Part shown: positions 7,288 to 14,960 of the stretch, piece after piece
How the letters are laid out: each line of letters opens with the position of its first letter
Position numbering within the stretch: position 1 is the stretch's first letter
NCBI RefSeq assembly: GCF_000300455.3
Contig: NZ_CP007215.2
Coordinates: 4,278,001-4,342,000, forward strand
Origin: Kosakonia sacchari SP1
GTDB lineage: Bacteria; Pseudomonadota; Gammaproteobacteria; Enterobacterales; Enterobacteriaceae
DNA: 64,000 bases
Direction: 5' to 3'
Notes under the pieces: model-generated
Database searches by the model: none
Seen by the model: the letters and a program-made list of their open reading frames with translations, nothing else
Told to the model about the DNA's origin: nothing
Made by a program: the position numbers and the translations under genes

Positions 7288-9996
7288 TTACTGCCAGCCG
7301 TAGCGGCGGCTGTAGAACCCTTTCATCCACTGCGTGAGCGTCATGTAACCTGCGAGGATCGCCACCAGCCACGGGAAGTACGCCAGCGGCAGCGCCTGCA
7401 ATTGCAGGTATTGCGCCAGCGGCGAGAACGGCAGCGCGATGCCGACACAAATCACCATCAGCGTCATCGCCACCAACGGCCAGGCGGCGCGACTCTGGAT
7501 AAACGGCACGCGGCGGGTGCGGATCATATGCACAATCAGCGTTTGTGACAGCAAACCGACGACAAACCAGCCGGACTGGAACAGGGTTTGCGCTTCCGGC
7601 ACGTTAGCTTTAAATACCCACCACATTACGCAAAACGTCACGATGTCGAAGATCGAACTGATCGGACCGAAGAAGATCATAAAACGCCCCAGATCCGCCG
7701 GGTTCCAGCGCTGCGGTTTGGCGATCTGTTCCTCATCGACGTTATCAAACGGGATCGCCACCTGCGATACGTCATAGACCAGGTTCTGGATCAGCAAGTG
7801 CAGCGGCAACATCGGCAAAAACGGCAGAAACGCGCTCGCCACCAGCACACTGAAGACGTTACCGAAATTGGAACTGGCAGTGATTTTGATGTATTTCAGC
7901 ATGTTGGCAAAAGTACGGCGGCCTTCGATCACCCCCTCTTCCAGCACCATCAGGCTCTTTTCCAGCAAAATAATATCGGCCGCTTCGCGGGCGATATCCA
8001 CCGCGCCATCGACGGAAATCCCGATGTCCGCCGCGCGCAACGCCGGAGCGTCGTTAATGCCATCGCCCATAAAACCGACCACATGCCCTTCGCGTTTCAG
8101 CAGCCGGACAATGCGCTCTTTATGCATCGGCGTCAGACGGGCAAACAGCGTAATGTGCTTCGCCATTTGCGCCAGCTCATCATCGCTCATGTGCTCAATT
8201 TCGCTGCCGGTCAGCGCATCGCCCACTTCCAGCCCCACTTCGTGGCACACTTTCGCCGCCACCAGTTCGCTGTCGCCGGTAAGGATTTTGACGGTGATCC
8301 CGCTGGCTTTTAGCGCTTTGAGCGCCGGTGCGGTGGTCTCTTTCGGCGGATCGAGGAAGGCGATATAACCTTCGAGGATCAGATCCGACTCATCAATACG
8401 CTGGTAGTCACCGCTACGCGCTGGCAGATATTTGGTCGCCACCGCCACCACGCGCAGCCCCTGGCGGTTTAGCGTGCTGGTCACGCGCTCAATGCGGCGC
8501 AGCATGGTGTCGTCCAGCGGGAAGATCTCGCCGTTGAAACGCACCTGCGAGCAGACGCTGAGGATCTCCGTTAACGCGCCTTTGCAAATCAGTTGATGAA
8601 CATCCTCCTGCTGCGCCACCACCACCGACATGCGGCGGCGCTCGAAATCAAAGGGGATCTCATCCACTTTGCGCCAGCTCGCCGCCAGCGTTTGCGCCGC
8701 TTCCGCATCCACGCCTTCCAGCACGGCGGTATCCAGCAGGTTTTTCAGCCCGGTCTGGTAGTGGCTGTTCAGCCAGGCGCTGTGCAGCACTAATTCGCTG
8801 ACTTTACCGCTGATATCCGTGTGATTTTCCAGCACGATTTTGTCCTGCGTCAGGGTGCCGGTTTTATCGGTACAGAGGATATCCATCGCGCCAAAGTTCT
8901 GGATGGCGTCAAGGTGTTTAACGATCACTTTCTGTTTCGACAGTTTCACCGCACCGCGCGCCAGCGTGGAGGTGACAATCATCGGCAACATTTCCGGTGT
9001 CAACCCCACGGCAACCGACAGCGCAAACAGCGCCGCTTCCCACCAGTCACCTTTGGTAAAGCCGTTGATCAGCAGGACAATCGGCGTCATCACCAGCATA
9101 AAGCGGATCAACAACATGCTGACGCGACTGATGCCTTTCTGAAACGCGTTTTGCTCGGTTTCCTGCTCACTGACACGCCCGGCCAGTTGGCCAAACCAGG
9201 TATTGCCGCCCGTGGCGATGACCATCGCCTGTGCCGTGCCGCTCACCACATTGGTGCCCATAAAGCACAGGGTGTCCGCTTCCAGCGGGTTGCGCTGCGC
9301 GGCCTGGCGCGTGGTCGCCACTTTCTCAACCGGCAAGGATTCGCCGGTTAGCGAGGCCTGAGCGACAAACAGATCCCGCGCCTGCAACACGCGCAGATCC
9401 GCCGGGATCATATCCCCTGCGGCCAGCTTGACGATATCGCCCGGCACCAGTTGATTGATAGGCAATTCGCACCAGCCATTTTCGCCCTTTCCATTCACCA
9501 CGCGCAGCACCGTCGCGGTGTTGCTGACCATCGCTTTCAGCGCATCGGCCGCTTTGGTCGAACGCGCCTCTTGCAGGAAGTTGAGCAGTGTAGAAATCGC
9601 CACCATCAGCGCAATCACGCAAGCGGCGAACAGATCTTCCGAAGCATAGGAAATAATGCCTAAGCAGGTCAGCAGCAGGTTAAACGGGTTGCGATAGCAC
9701 ACCCACAGATGCACCCACCAGGGGGCGGGTTTCTGCGCCGGGATCAGGTTTTCGCCGTGGGTTTCCCGCGCCAGCTCCACTTCCTGCGGGTTCAGCCCTT
9801 CCGGGTGGCTGGCAAAGGTTTGCCAGAGATTATCGTGTTCCATCGCAGCAATCTGCAGGCAGCGTTCGCCCATCGAGGCGGGGATAGTGCCCTGGGCGAT
9901 ATGTTGCACGCCGGGGAGCGGATCGCGCTGCACCAGACGACGCGGTAAATGACGGTTGAGGCGAGCGAAAAGCTGCCGGGTAATATTTTTCAGCAT
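7288..9996 (-). CDS. mgtA: magnesium-transporting P-type ATPase
   Basis: A 902-residue P3B-type ATPase that imports Mg2+ into the cytoplasm at low external magnesium. The phosphorylated Asp377 is in DKTGTLT. The actuator loop SLTGES (about 215-220), the hinge MGDGINDAPALRAADIG and about ten membrane segments are visible. The N-terminus with basic repeats (RLNRHLPRRLVQRD) and the total length agree with enterobacterial MgtA (898 aa in E. coli). The gene is preceded by a long leader with an mgtL open frame and a PhoP box, implying control by PhoPQ and by leader-mediated attenuation. Confidence 0.97.
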   Translation of the reverse strand: MLKNITRQLFARLNRHLPRRLVQRDPLPGVQHIAQGTIPASMGERCLQIAAMEHDNLWQTFASHPEGLNPQEVELARETHGENLIPAQKPAPWWVHLWVCYRNPFNLLLTCLGIISYASEDLFAACVIALMVAISTLLNFLQEARSTKAADALKAMVSNTATVLRVVNGKGENGWCELPINQLVPGDIVKLAAGDMIPADLRVLQARDLFVAQASLTGESLPVEKVATTRQAAQRNPLEADTLCFMGTNVVSGTAQAMVIATGGNTWFGQLAGRVSEQETEQNAFQKGISRVSMLLIRFMLVMTPIVLLINGFTKGDWWEAALFALSVAVGLTPEMLPMIVTSTLARGAVKLSKQKVIVKHLDAIQNFGAMDILCTDKTGTLTQDKIVLENHTDISGKVSELVLHSAWLNSHYQTGLKNLLDTAVLEGVDAEAAQTLAASWRKVDEIPFDFERRRMSVVVAQQEDVHQLICKGALTEILSVCSQVRFNGEIFPLDDTMLRRIERVTSTLNRQGLRVVAVATKYLPARSGDYQRIDESDLILEGYIAFLDPPKETTAPALKALKASGITVKILTGDSELVAAKVCHEVGLEVGDALTGSEIEHMSDDELAQMAKHITLFARLTPMHKERIVRLLKREGHVVGFMGDGINDAPALRAADIGISVDGAVDIAREAADIILLEKSLMVLEEGVIEGRRTFANMLKYIKITASSNFGNVFSVLVASAFLPFLPMLPLHLLIQNLVYDVSQVAIPFDNVDEEQIAKPQRWNPADLGRFMIFFGPISSIFDIVTFCVMWWVFKANVPEAQTLFQSGWFVVGLLSQTLIVHMIRTRRVPFIQSRAAWPLVAMTLMVICVGIALPFSPLAQYLQLQALPLAYFPWLVAILAGYMTLTQWMKGFYSRRYGWQ

Positions 9997-10224
9997 GATA
10001 GTGTCCTTGCCCCCGCGTCACGCGGGTGCGCTTGACAACTGGCGTAGCAATGCCGCGCCAGCTGGCGTTTTTAATCGGGCAGGGACGAAAACGACGTCGC
10101 TGCCTTACGCATCCGGTAAGGCAGCAACAGCAGGCTTACCGGAGAAAGTATCTCCGTCGCGGGAGAGGGGTGGGATCGGGATCCATCTGGCCTCCGGTAA
10201 GGTGTGAAGGGCGAATCATAACGT
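9997..10224 (-). promoter_or_regulatory. mgtA 5' leader (Mg2+/proline-responsive leader region)
   Basis: About 230 bases of untranslated RNA separate the predicted transcription start (near 10224) from mgtA. It contains the mgtL frame and, between mgtL and mgtA, a strong stem-loop at 10100-10124 (CTGCCTTAC/GTAAGGCAG). In E. coli and Salmonella the equivalent leader switches between alternative hairpins with Mg2+ and with MgtL translation, exposing a Rho-dependent terminator. Conservation of position, peptide and hairpin is seen here; the switching is inferred from those relatives. Confidence 0.75.
10136..10186 (-). CDS. mgtL: mgtA leader peptide
   Basis: A 16-codon frame reading [16 protein letters not shown], preceded by an ACCGGAGG ribosome-binding site. 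It matches E. coli MgtL ([17 protein letters not shown]) in its proline-rich and triple-arginine parts. Slow translation of the Pro codons, or destabilisation of the ribosome by the acidic/Pro N-terminus at low Mg2+, is known to favour transcription into mgtA. The peptide is too short for ordinary gene finding. Confidence 0.9.
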   Translation of the reverse strand: [16 protein letters not shown]

Positions 10225-10230
10225 AGCGGT

Positions 10231-10265
10231 ATCATAGCTCCGCTGAATTAAACCAAACGTATACA
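10231..10265 (-). promoter_or_regulatory. PhoP-dependent mgtA promoter
   Basis: Read on the minus strand, TGTATA (10265-10260), five bases, then GGTTTA (10254-10249) form a PhoP box of the (T/G)GTTTA-N5-(T/G)GTTTA type. A TATGAT -10 element (10236-10231) lies 12 bases downstream. Box-to-minus-10 spacing of this size is typical of promoters directly activated by PhoP. Confidence 0.75.
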
Positions 10266-10381
10266 CGCCATCAATCGGTAGCACAAAGTGCATAAACCAG
10301 ACTTTGCTCATTGCTGGCGCTTGGAAGGGATGCAAAACTCCTTTATCCTGCAACCCGCCCCCATCAGGAAAGGATTGAAGT

Positions 10382-11329
10382 ATGCAAAACCGGCTGACAA
10401 TCAAAGACATCGCACGCTTAAGCGGCGTGGGCAAATCCACTGTTTCCCGTGTGCTGAATAACGAAAGCGGCGTCAGCCAGCGCACACGCGAACGGGTGGA
10501 AGCGGTGGTCAATCAGCACGGTTTCTCCCCTTCCCGCTCCGCGCGCGCCATGCGTGGGCAGAGCGATAAAGTGGTGGCGATTATCGTTTCGCGTCTGGAT
10601 TCGCTCTCGGAAAACCTTGCCGTACAGACCATGCTTCCGGCATTTTACGAACAGGGTTATGACCCGATTATGATGGAAAGCCAGTTTTCGCCGCAGTTAG
10701 TCGAAGAGCATTTGCAGATGCTGAGCCACCGTAATATTGATGGTGTAGTGCTGTTTGGCTTTACCGGCGTCACTGAAAGCCTGCTCACGGCCTGGCAGTC
10801 GTCGCTGGTGCTGCTGGCGCGCGACGCCAGTGGTTTCGCCTCGGTCTGTTACGACGATGACGGCGCAATCCAGCTGTTAATGGAAAATCTTTATGCCCGT
10901 GGGCATCGCCATATCAGTTTTATTGGCGTACCGCATAGCGATGCCACCACCGGCAAACGCCGCCACGACGCGTATATGGCGTTCTGTCAAAAACACCAGC
11001 TCGAACCCACGTTCGCCTTACCGGGCCTTGCCATGAAGCAGGGTTATGAACATGTCGCTAACGTTTTAACCCCTGACACCACCGCGCTGCTCTGCGCGAC
11101 CGACACACTGGCGCTCGGTGCCAGTAAATATTTGCAGGAACAGCGCATTGATAATCTTCAGTTGGCCAGCGTCGGCAACACGCCGCTGATGAAGTTTCTG
11201 CACCCGGAAATTGTGACTGTCGATCCCGGTTACGCCGAAGCGGGCCGCCAGGCTGCCGCGCAATTAATAGAACAGGTCAATGGCCGCGCCACGCCTCGCC
11301 AAATCGTGATCCCTGCCCGCCTCGTTTAA
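10382..11329 (+). CDS. treR: trehalose operon repressor
   Basis: A 315-residue LacI/GalR-family repressor, the same length as E. coli TreR. The N-terminal helix-turn-helix with hinge spans about 1-58 (TIKDIARLSGVGKSTVSRVLNNES), followed by a periplasmic-binding-protein-like effector domain. TreR binds trehalose-6-phosphate as inducer and represses treBC. It is followed by treB 127 bases later, with a matching operator in between. Start at ATG 10382 after AGGAAAGG. Confidence 0.97.
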   Translation: MQNRLTIKDIARLSGVGKSTVSRVLNNESGVSQRTRERVEAVVNQHGFSPSRSARAMRGQSDKVVAIIVSRLDSLSENLAVQTMLPAFYEQGYDPIMMESQFSPQLVEEHLQMLSHRNIDGVVLFGFTGVTESLLTAWQSSLVLLARDASGFASVCYDDDGAIQLLMENLYARGHRHISFIGVPHSDATTGKRRHDAYMAFCQKHQLEPTFALPGLAMKQGYEHVANVLTPDTTALLCATDTLALGASKYLQEQRIDNLQLASVGNTPLMKFLHPEIVTVDPGYAEAGRQAAAQLIEQVNGRATPRQIVIPARLV

Positions 11330-11366
11330 GCCGCTTTATCGTTTATTGTGATCCTCGCCAAGTTTC

Positions 11367-11378
11367 GGGAACGTTCCC
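11367..11378. promoter_or_regulatory. TreR operator candidate
   Basis: A perfect 12-bp palindrome, GGGAACGTTCCC, lies 90 bases before treB. LacI-family operators have such central CG palindromes, and TreR sites with GAACGTTC cores are known. A half CRP-like TGTGATCC lies just upstream at about 11347. Confidence 0.75.
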
Positions 11379-11456
11379 ATTTTTAATTTTTTTGCCTGCG
11401 GTTACGCTTTGCCTCGGTCAAGTTACGCATCATTTCTCCCCCCGAGAGGCACCAGG

Positions 11457-12875
11457 ATGAGCAAAGTAAATCCATCAGATATTGAACAACTTATTGCGCT
11501 GGTTGGCGGGCGCGAAAACATCGCGACTGTCAGTCACTGTATTACCCGTTTGCGTTTTGTATTAAACAACCCGGCCGCCGCCGACCCAAAAGCGATTGAT
11601 CAGCTACCGATGGTCAAAGGCTGTTTCACCAACGCCGGGCAGTTCCAGGTGGTGATTGGCACCAACGTCGGCGACTACTATCAGGCGCTGCGCGCCGCCA
11701 CCGGTCTGGCCCATGCGGATAAAGAGCAGGCCAAACAGGCAGCGCGACAAAATATGAAATGGCATGAGCGCCTAATCTCCCATTTCGCGGAAATCTTCTT
11801 CCCGCTGCTGCCCGCGCTGATTAGCGGCGGTTTGATCCTCGGTTTTCGCAACATTGTCGGCGATGTCCCGATGAGCAACGGCCAGACGCTGGTGCAGATA
11901 TTTCCGTCATTGAAAACCGTGTATGACTTTCTCTGGTTGATTGGTGAAGCGGTCTTCTTCTACCTGCCGGTCGGCGTTTGTTGGTCCGCGGTGCGCAAAA
12001 TGGGCGGGACACCAATCCTCGGTATCATCCTCGGCGTGACGCTGGTTTCACCCCAGTTGATGAATGCGTATTTACTGGGTTCGCAAGTGCCAGAAGTGTG
12101 GAACTTTGGTCTGTTCAGCATCGCGAAAGTGGGCTATCAGGCGCAGGTGATCCCGGCGCTGCTGGCGGGGCTGGCGCTCGGCATCATTGAAACGCGGCTC
12201 AAAAAACTGGTACCAGATTCCCTCTATCTGGTGATTGTTCCGGTCTGTTCGCTGATTCTGTCTGTATTCCTGGCGCATGCGTTAATCGGCCCGTTCGGCC
12301 GCATGATTGGTGACGGCGTGGCGTGGGCGGTTCGCCATCTGATGACAGGCAGCTTCGCCCCGATTGGCGCGACACTGTTTGGTTTCCTCTACGCGCCGCT
12401 GGTGATTACCGGTGTGCATCAGACCACGCTGGCTATCGACATGCAGATGATTCAGAACATGGGCGGGACACCGGTGTGGCCGTTGATTGCGCTGTCAAAC
12501 GTTGCACAGGCATCTGCGGTGGTGGGCATCATTATCTCCAGCCGTAAAGAAAATGAGCGTGAAATTTCGGTTCCGGCAGCTATCTCCGCGTTTCTCGGCG
12601 TCACCGAACCTGCCATGTACGGCATCAACCTGAAATACCGCTTCCCGATGCTGTGCGCGATGATCGGCTCCGGACTTGCCGGGCTGCTGTGCGGTCTTAA
12701 CGGTGTGCTGGCGAACGGGATTGGCGTGGCGGGTCTGCCGGGTTTTCTCTCGATTCAACCCGCTTTCTGGCAGGTCTTCGCACTGGCTACAGCGGTGGCG
12801 GTTGTCATCCCGCTGGTGCTGACCTCCTTTGTTTATCAGCGTAAGTTCCGTCACGGCACATTGCAGATTGTGTAA
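11457..12875 (+). CDS. treB: PTS trehalose-specific EIIBC component
   Basis: Imports trehalose and phosphorylates it to trehalose-6-phosphate. The protein is 472 residues (E. coli 473). The N-terminal EIIB domain (about 1-90) carries the phosphocysteine in the SHCITRLRF motif. The EIIC domain (about 105-470) has roughly ten membrane segments and the GVTEPAMYG motif. There is no EIIA domain, so EIIA-Glc (Crr) supplies phosphate. The start is ATG 11457 (MSKVNPSDIEQL); a longer upstream frame lacks a ribosome-binding site. treC follows; a small GGGGCGCG/CGCCCC hairpin at 12880-12899 separates the two. Confidence 0.97.
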   Translation: MSKVNPSDIEQLIALVGGRENIATVSHCITRLRFVLNNPAAADPKAIDQLPMVKGCFTNAGQFQVVIGTNVGDYYQALRAATGLAHADKEQAKQAARQNMKWHERLISHFAEIFFPLLPALISGGLILGFRNIVGDVPMSNGQTLVQIFPSLKTVYDFLWLIGEAVFFYLPVGVCWSAVRKMGGTPILGIILGVTLVSPQLMNAYLLGSQVPEVWNFGLFSIAKVGYQAQVIPALLAGLALGIIETRLKKLVPDSLYLVIVPVCSLILSVFLAHALIGPFGRMIGDGVAWAVRHLMTGSFAPIGATLFGFLYAPLVITGVHQTTLAIDMQMIQNMGGTPVWPLIALSNVAQASAVVGIIISSRKENEREISVPAAISAFLGVTEPAMYGINLKYRFPMLCAMIGSGLAGLLCGLNGVLANGIGVAGLPGFLSIQPAFWQVFALATAVAVVIPLVLTSFVYQRKFRHGTLQIV

Positions 12876-12920
12876 TTTTTGGGGCGCGTTTGCGCCCCTT
12901 CGTTTTCGCAGGAAATCATG

Positions 12921-14576
12921 ATGAATACCCTTCCCCATTGGTGGCAAAACGGCGTTATCTACCAGATTTACCCAAAAAGTTTTCAGGACACGACCGGCAC
13001 GGGCACCGGTGATTTACGCGGCGTGATTACGCGCCTCGACTACTTACAAACCCTCGGCGTCGACGCCATCTGGCTGACGCCATTTTATATTTCCCCGCAG
13101 GTGGATAACGGCTACGACGTGGCGAATTACACCGCCATCGATCCGCTTTACGGCACACTGGCAGACTTTGATGAACTGGTCGCCCAGGCGCACCAGCGCG
13201 GTATCCGCCTGGTGCTGGATATGGTGTTTAACCATACCTCGACCCAGCATGCCTGGTTTCAGGCGTCGCAGGATCCGGCAAGCCCCTACCGTTCTTTCTA
13301 TATCTGGCGCGACGGCGAACCAGAAACGCCGCCGAATAACTGGCGATCGAAATTCGGCGGCAGCGCATGGCGCTGGCACAGCCAGAGCGGTCAGTACTAT
13401 TTGCATCTGTTCGCGCCGGAGCAGGCCGATCTCAACTGGGAAAACCCGGCGGTACGCGACGAGCTGAAAAAAGTCTGCACCTTCTGGGCCGATCGCGGTG
13501 TCGACGGTTTGCGTCTCGATGTGGTCAATTTAATCTCGAAACAGCAGGATTTCCCCGACGATCACAGCGGCGACGGACGACGTTTTTATACCGACGGCCC
13601 GCGCGCCCATGAATTTTTGCAGGAGATGAGCCGTGAGGTTTTTCGCCCGCGCGAGTTGATGACGGTTGGTGAGATGTCCTCTACCACGCTGGAACATTGC
13701 CAGCGCTACGGTGCACTCGACGGCAGCGAGCTATCGATGACGTTTAACTTCCACCATCTGAAAGTCGACTATCCCGATGGCGAAAAATGGTCGCTGGCGA
13801 AACCGGATTTCGTGGCGTTGAAATCGCTGTTCCGCCACTGGCAGCAAGGAATGCACAACGTAGCGTGGAATGCGCTGTTCTGGTGTAACCATGATCAACC
13901 GCGCATTGTGTCGCGCTTTGGCGATGAAGGCGCGTTGCGCGTGCCCGCCGCCAAAATGCTGGCGCTGGTGCTGCACGGCATGCAGGGCACGCCGTACATT
14001 TATCAGGGCGAAGAGATCGGTATGACCAATCCGCATTTTGCGCGCATTACCGATTACCGTGATGTGGAAAGCCAGAATATGTTTGCCGAACTCCGTGCCG
14101 CCGGACGCGAGCCGGAAGCGCTGCTGGCGATCCTCGCCAGTAAATCGCGCGATAACAGCCGCACGCCCATGCAGTGGACCGGCCGCAAAAACGCTGGTTT
14201 CACCACCGCCGATCCGTGGATTGGTCTGTGCGATAACTATCGGGAAATCAACGTCGAAAACGCGGTCAACGATCGCGATTCGGTGTTCTATACCTATCAG
14301 TCGTTGATTCGCCTGCGGAAAAACTTGCCGATACTCACCTGGGGCGATTATCAGGATCTGCTCCCCACTCACCCGCACTTATGGTGTTACCGCCGTCAGT
14401 GGCAGGGAGAAACGTTGTTGGTTATCGCTAACCTCAGCAATCAATTCCAGCCGTGGCGGCCAGAAACCTTGCCGGGAGACTGGCAGGTTGCCATCAGCAA
14501 CTATGCGGAAGTTTCCCCTGCTCCTGCTGAAATGACCCTGCGACCGTTCGAAGCCGTTTGGTGGCATCAAAAATAA
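12921..14576 (+). CDS. treC: alpha,alpha-phosphotrehalase (trehalose-6-phosphate hydrolase)
   Basis: Hydrolyses trehalose-6-phosphate to glucose and glucose-6-phosphate in the cytoplasm. A GH13 enzyme of 551 residues, as in E. coli. The GH13 regions are DMVFNHT, GLRLDVVN (nucleophile Asp), VGEM (acid Glu) and NHDQPR (transition-state Asp). Two adjacent ATG codons (12918, 12921) could start the protein; 12921 is chosen for its spacing from GCAGGAAA and for length agreement. Second gene of the tre operon under TreR. Confidence 0.96.
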   Translation: MNTLPHWWQNGVIYQIYPKSFQDTTGTGTGDLRGVITRLDYLQTLGVDAIWLTPFYISPQVDNGYDVANYTAIDPLYGTLADFDELVAQAHQRGIRLVLDMVFNHTSTQHAWFQASQDPASPYRSFYIWRDGEPETPPNNWRSKFGGSAWRWHSQSGQYYLHLFAPEQADLNWENPAVRDELKKVCTFWADRGVDGLRLDVVNLISKQQDFPDDHSGDGRRFYTDGPRAHEFLQEMSREVFRPRELMTVGEMSSTTLEHCQRYGALDGSELSMTFNFHHLKVDYPDGEKWSLAKPDFVALKSLFRHWQQGMHNVAWNALFWCNHDQPRIVSRFGDEGALRVPAAKMLALVLHGMQGTPYIYQGEEIGMTNPHFARITDYRDVESQNMFAELRAAGREPEALLAILASKSRDNSRTPMQWTGRKNAGFTTADPWIGLCDNYREINVENAVNDRDSVFYTYQSLIRLRKNLPILTWGDYQDLLPTHPHLWCYRRQWQGETLLVIANLSNQFQPWRPETLPGDWQVAISNYAEVSPAPAEMTLRPFEAVWWHQK

Positions 14577-14599
14577 GCGTTTTTCACTTCCCTGGCGCA

Positions 14600-14631
14600 A
14601 AAAAACAGCAGGCATAAACCTGCTGTTTTTG
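14600..14631 (+). terminator. intrinsic terminator after treC
   Basis: AAAAACAGCAGG-CATAAA-CCTGCTGTTTTT stem-loop with T run, 23 bases after the treC stop codon. Confidence 0.92.
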
Positions 14632-14742
14632 TTGACTTTTTAGTCAAAACGAGAATGCCTGAATTTACATTTCCTCTGAGTGCCCGTCCGCTGCGCTATC
14701 CGGTTTTTACTTTGTTCTGAGTCAATAAAAGCGTAAACATGT

Positions 14743-14756
14743 TTGATGCAAATCAC
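14743..14756. promoter_or_regulatory. FNR box upstream of nrdD
   Basis: TTGAT-GCAA-ATCAC fits the FNR consensus TTGAT-N4-ATCAA with one mismatch, about 205 bases before nrdD. FNR activation of nrdDG under anaerobiosis is established in E. coli. Confidence 0.75.
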
Positions 14757-14799
14757 TATATATAGAAATTAGAATGCACCCCAGCCCTATATGTTGTAT
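14753..14799. promoter_or_regulatory. two NrdR boxes upstream of nrdD
   Basis: Two 16-bp sites, 14753-14768 (core CTATATATAG) and 14784-14799 (core CTATATGTTGT), match the strongly conserved positions of the NrdR consensus acaCwAtATaTwGtgt. They are exactly 31 bp apart, three helical turns, the usual arrangement for this repressor of ribonucleotide reductase genes. The first overlaps the FNR box by four bases. Confidence 0.72.
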
Positions 14800-14848
14800 T
14801 AATCGACTATTATTCGAACAAGCTGACCACCGCAAAAGCGATACACGC

Positions 14849-14936
14849 TGTGGATAACATGGGCCAGGACGGGACAAACTTATTGGTTTTAGTAATGAAT
14901 AACCAGCCAGTCGGCGCGTCCTCATATTGTGGATAA
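14849..14936. promoter_or_regulatory. two perfect DnaA-box sequences upstream of nrdD
   Basis: TGTGGATAA (reverse complement TTATCCACA, the high-affinity DnaA box) occurs at 14849-14857 and again at 14928-14936, 24 bases before the nrdD start. DnaA control is known for aerobic nrdAB; for nrdD it is only an inference from these sites. Confidence 0.5.
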
Positions 14937-14960
14937 CCTGTTTTCTAAAATGGAGTGATC

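Noticed and set aside
12880-12899. Hairpin between treB and treC as a transcription terminator
   Set aside because: The stem is followed by only a few T bases and treC must be cotranscribed with treB; more likely an intercistronic stabiliser.
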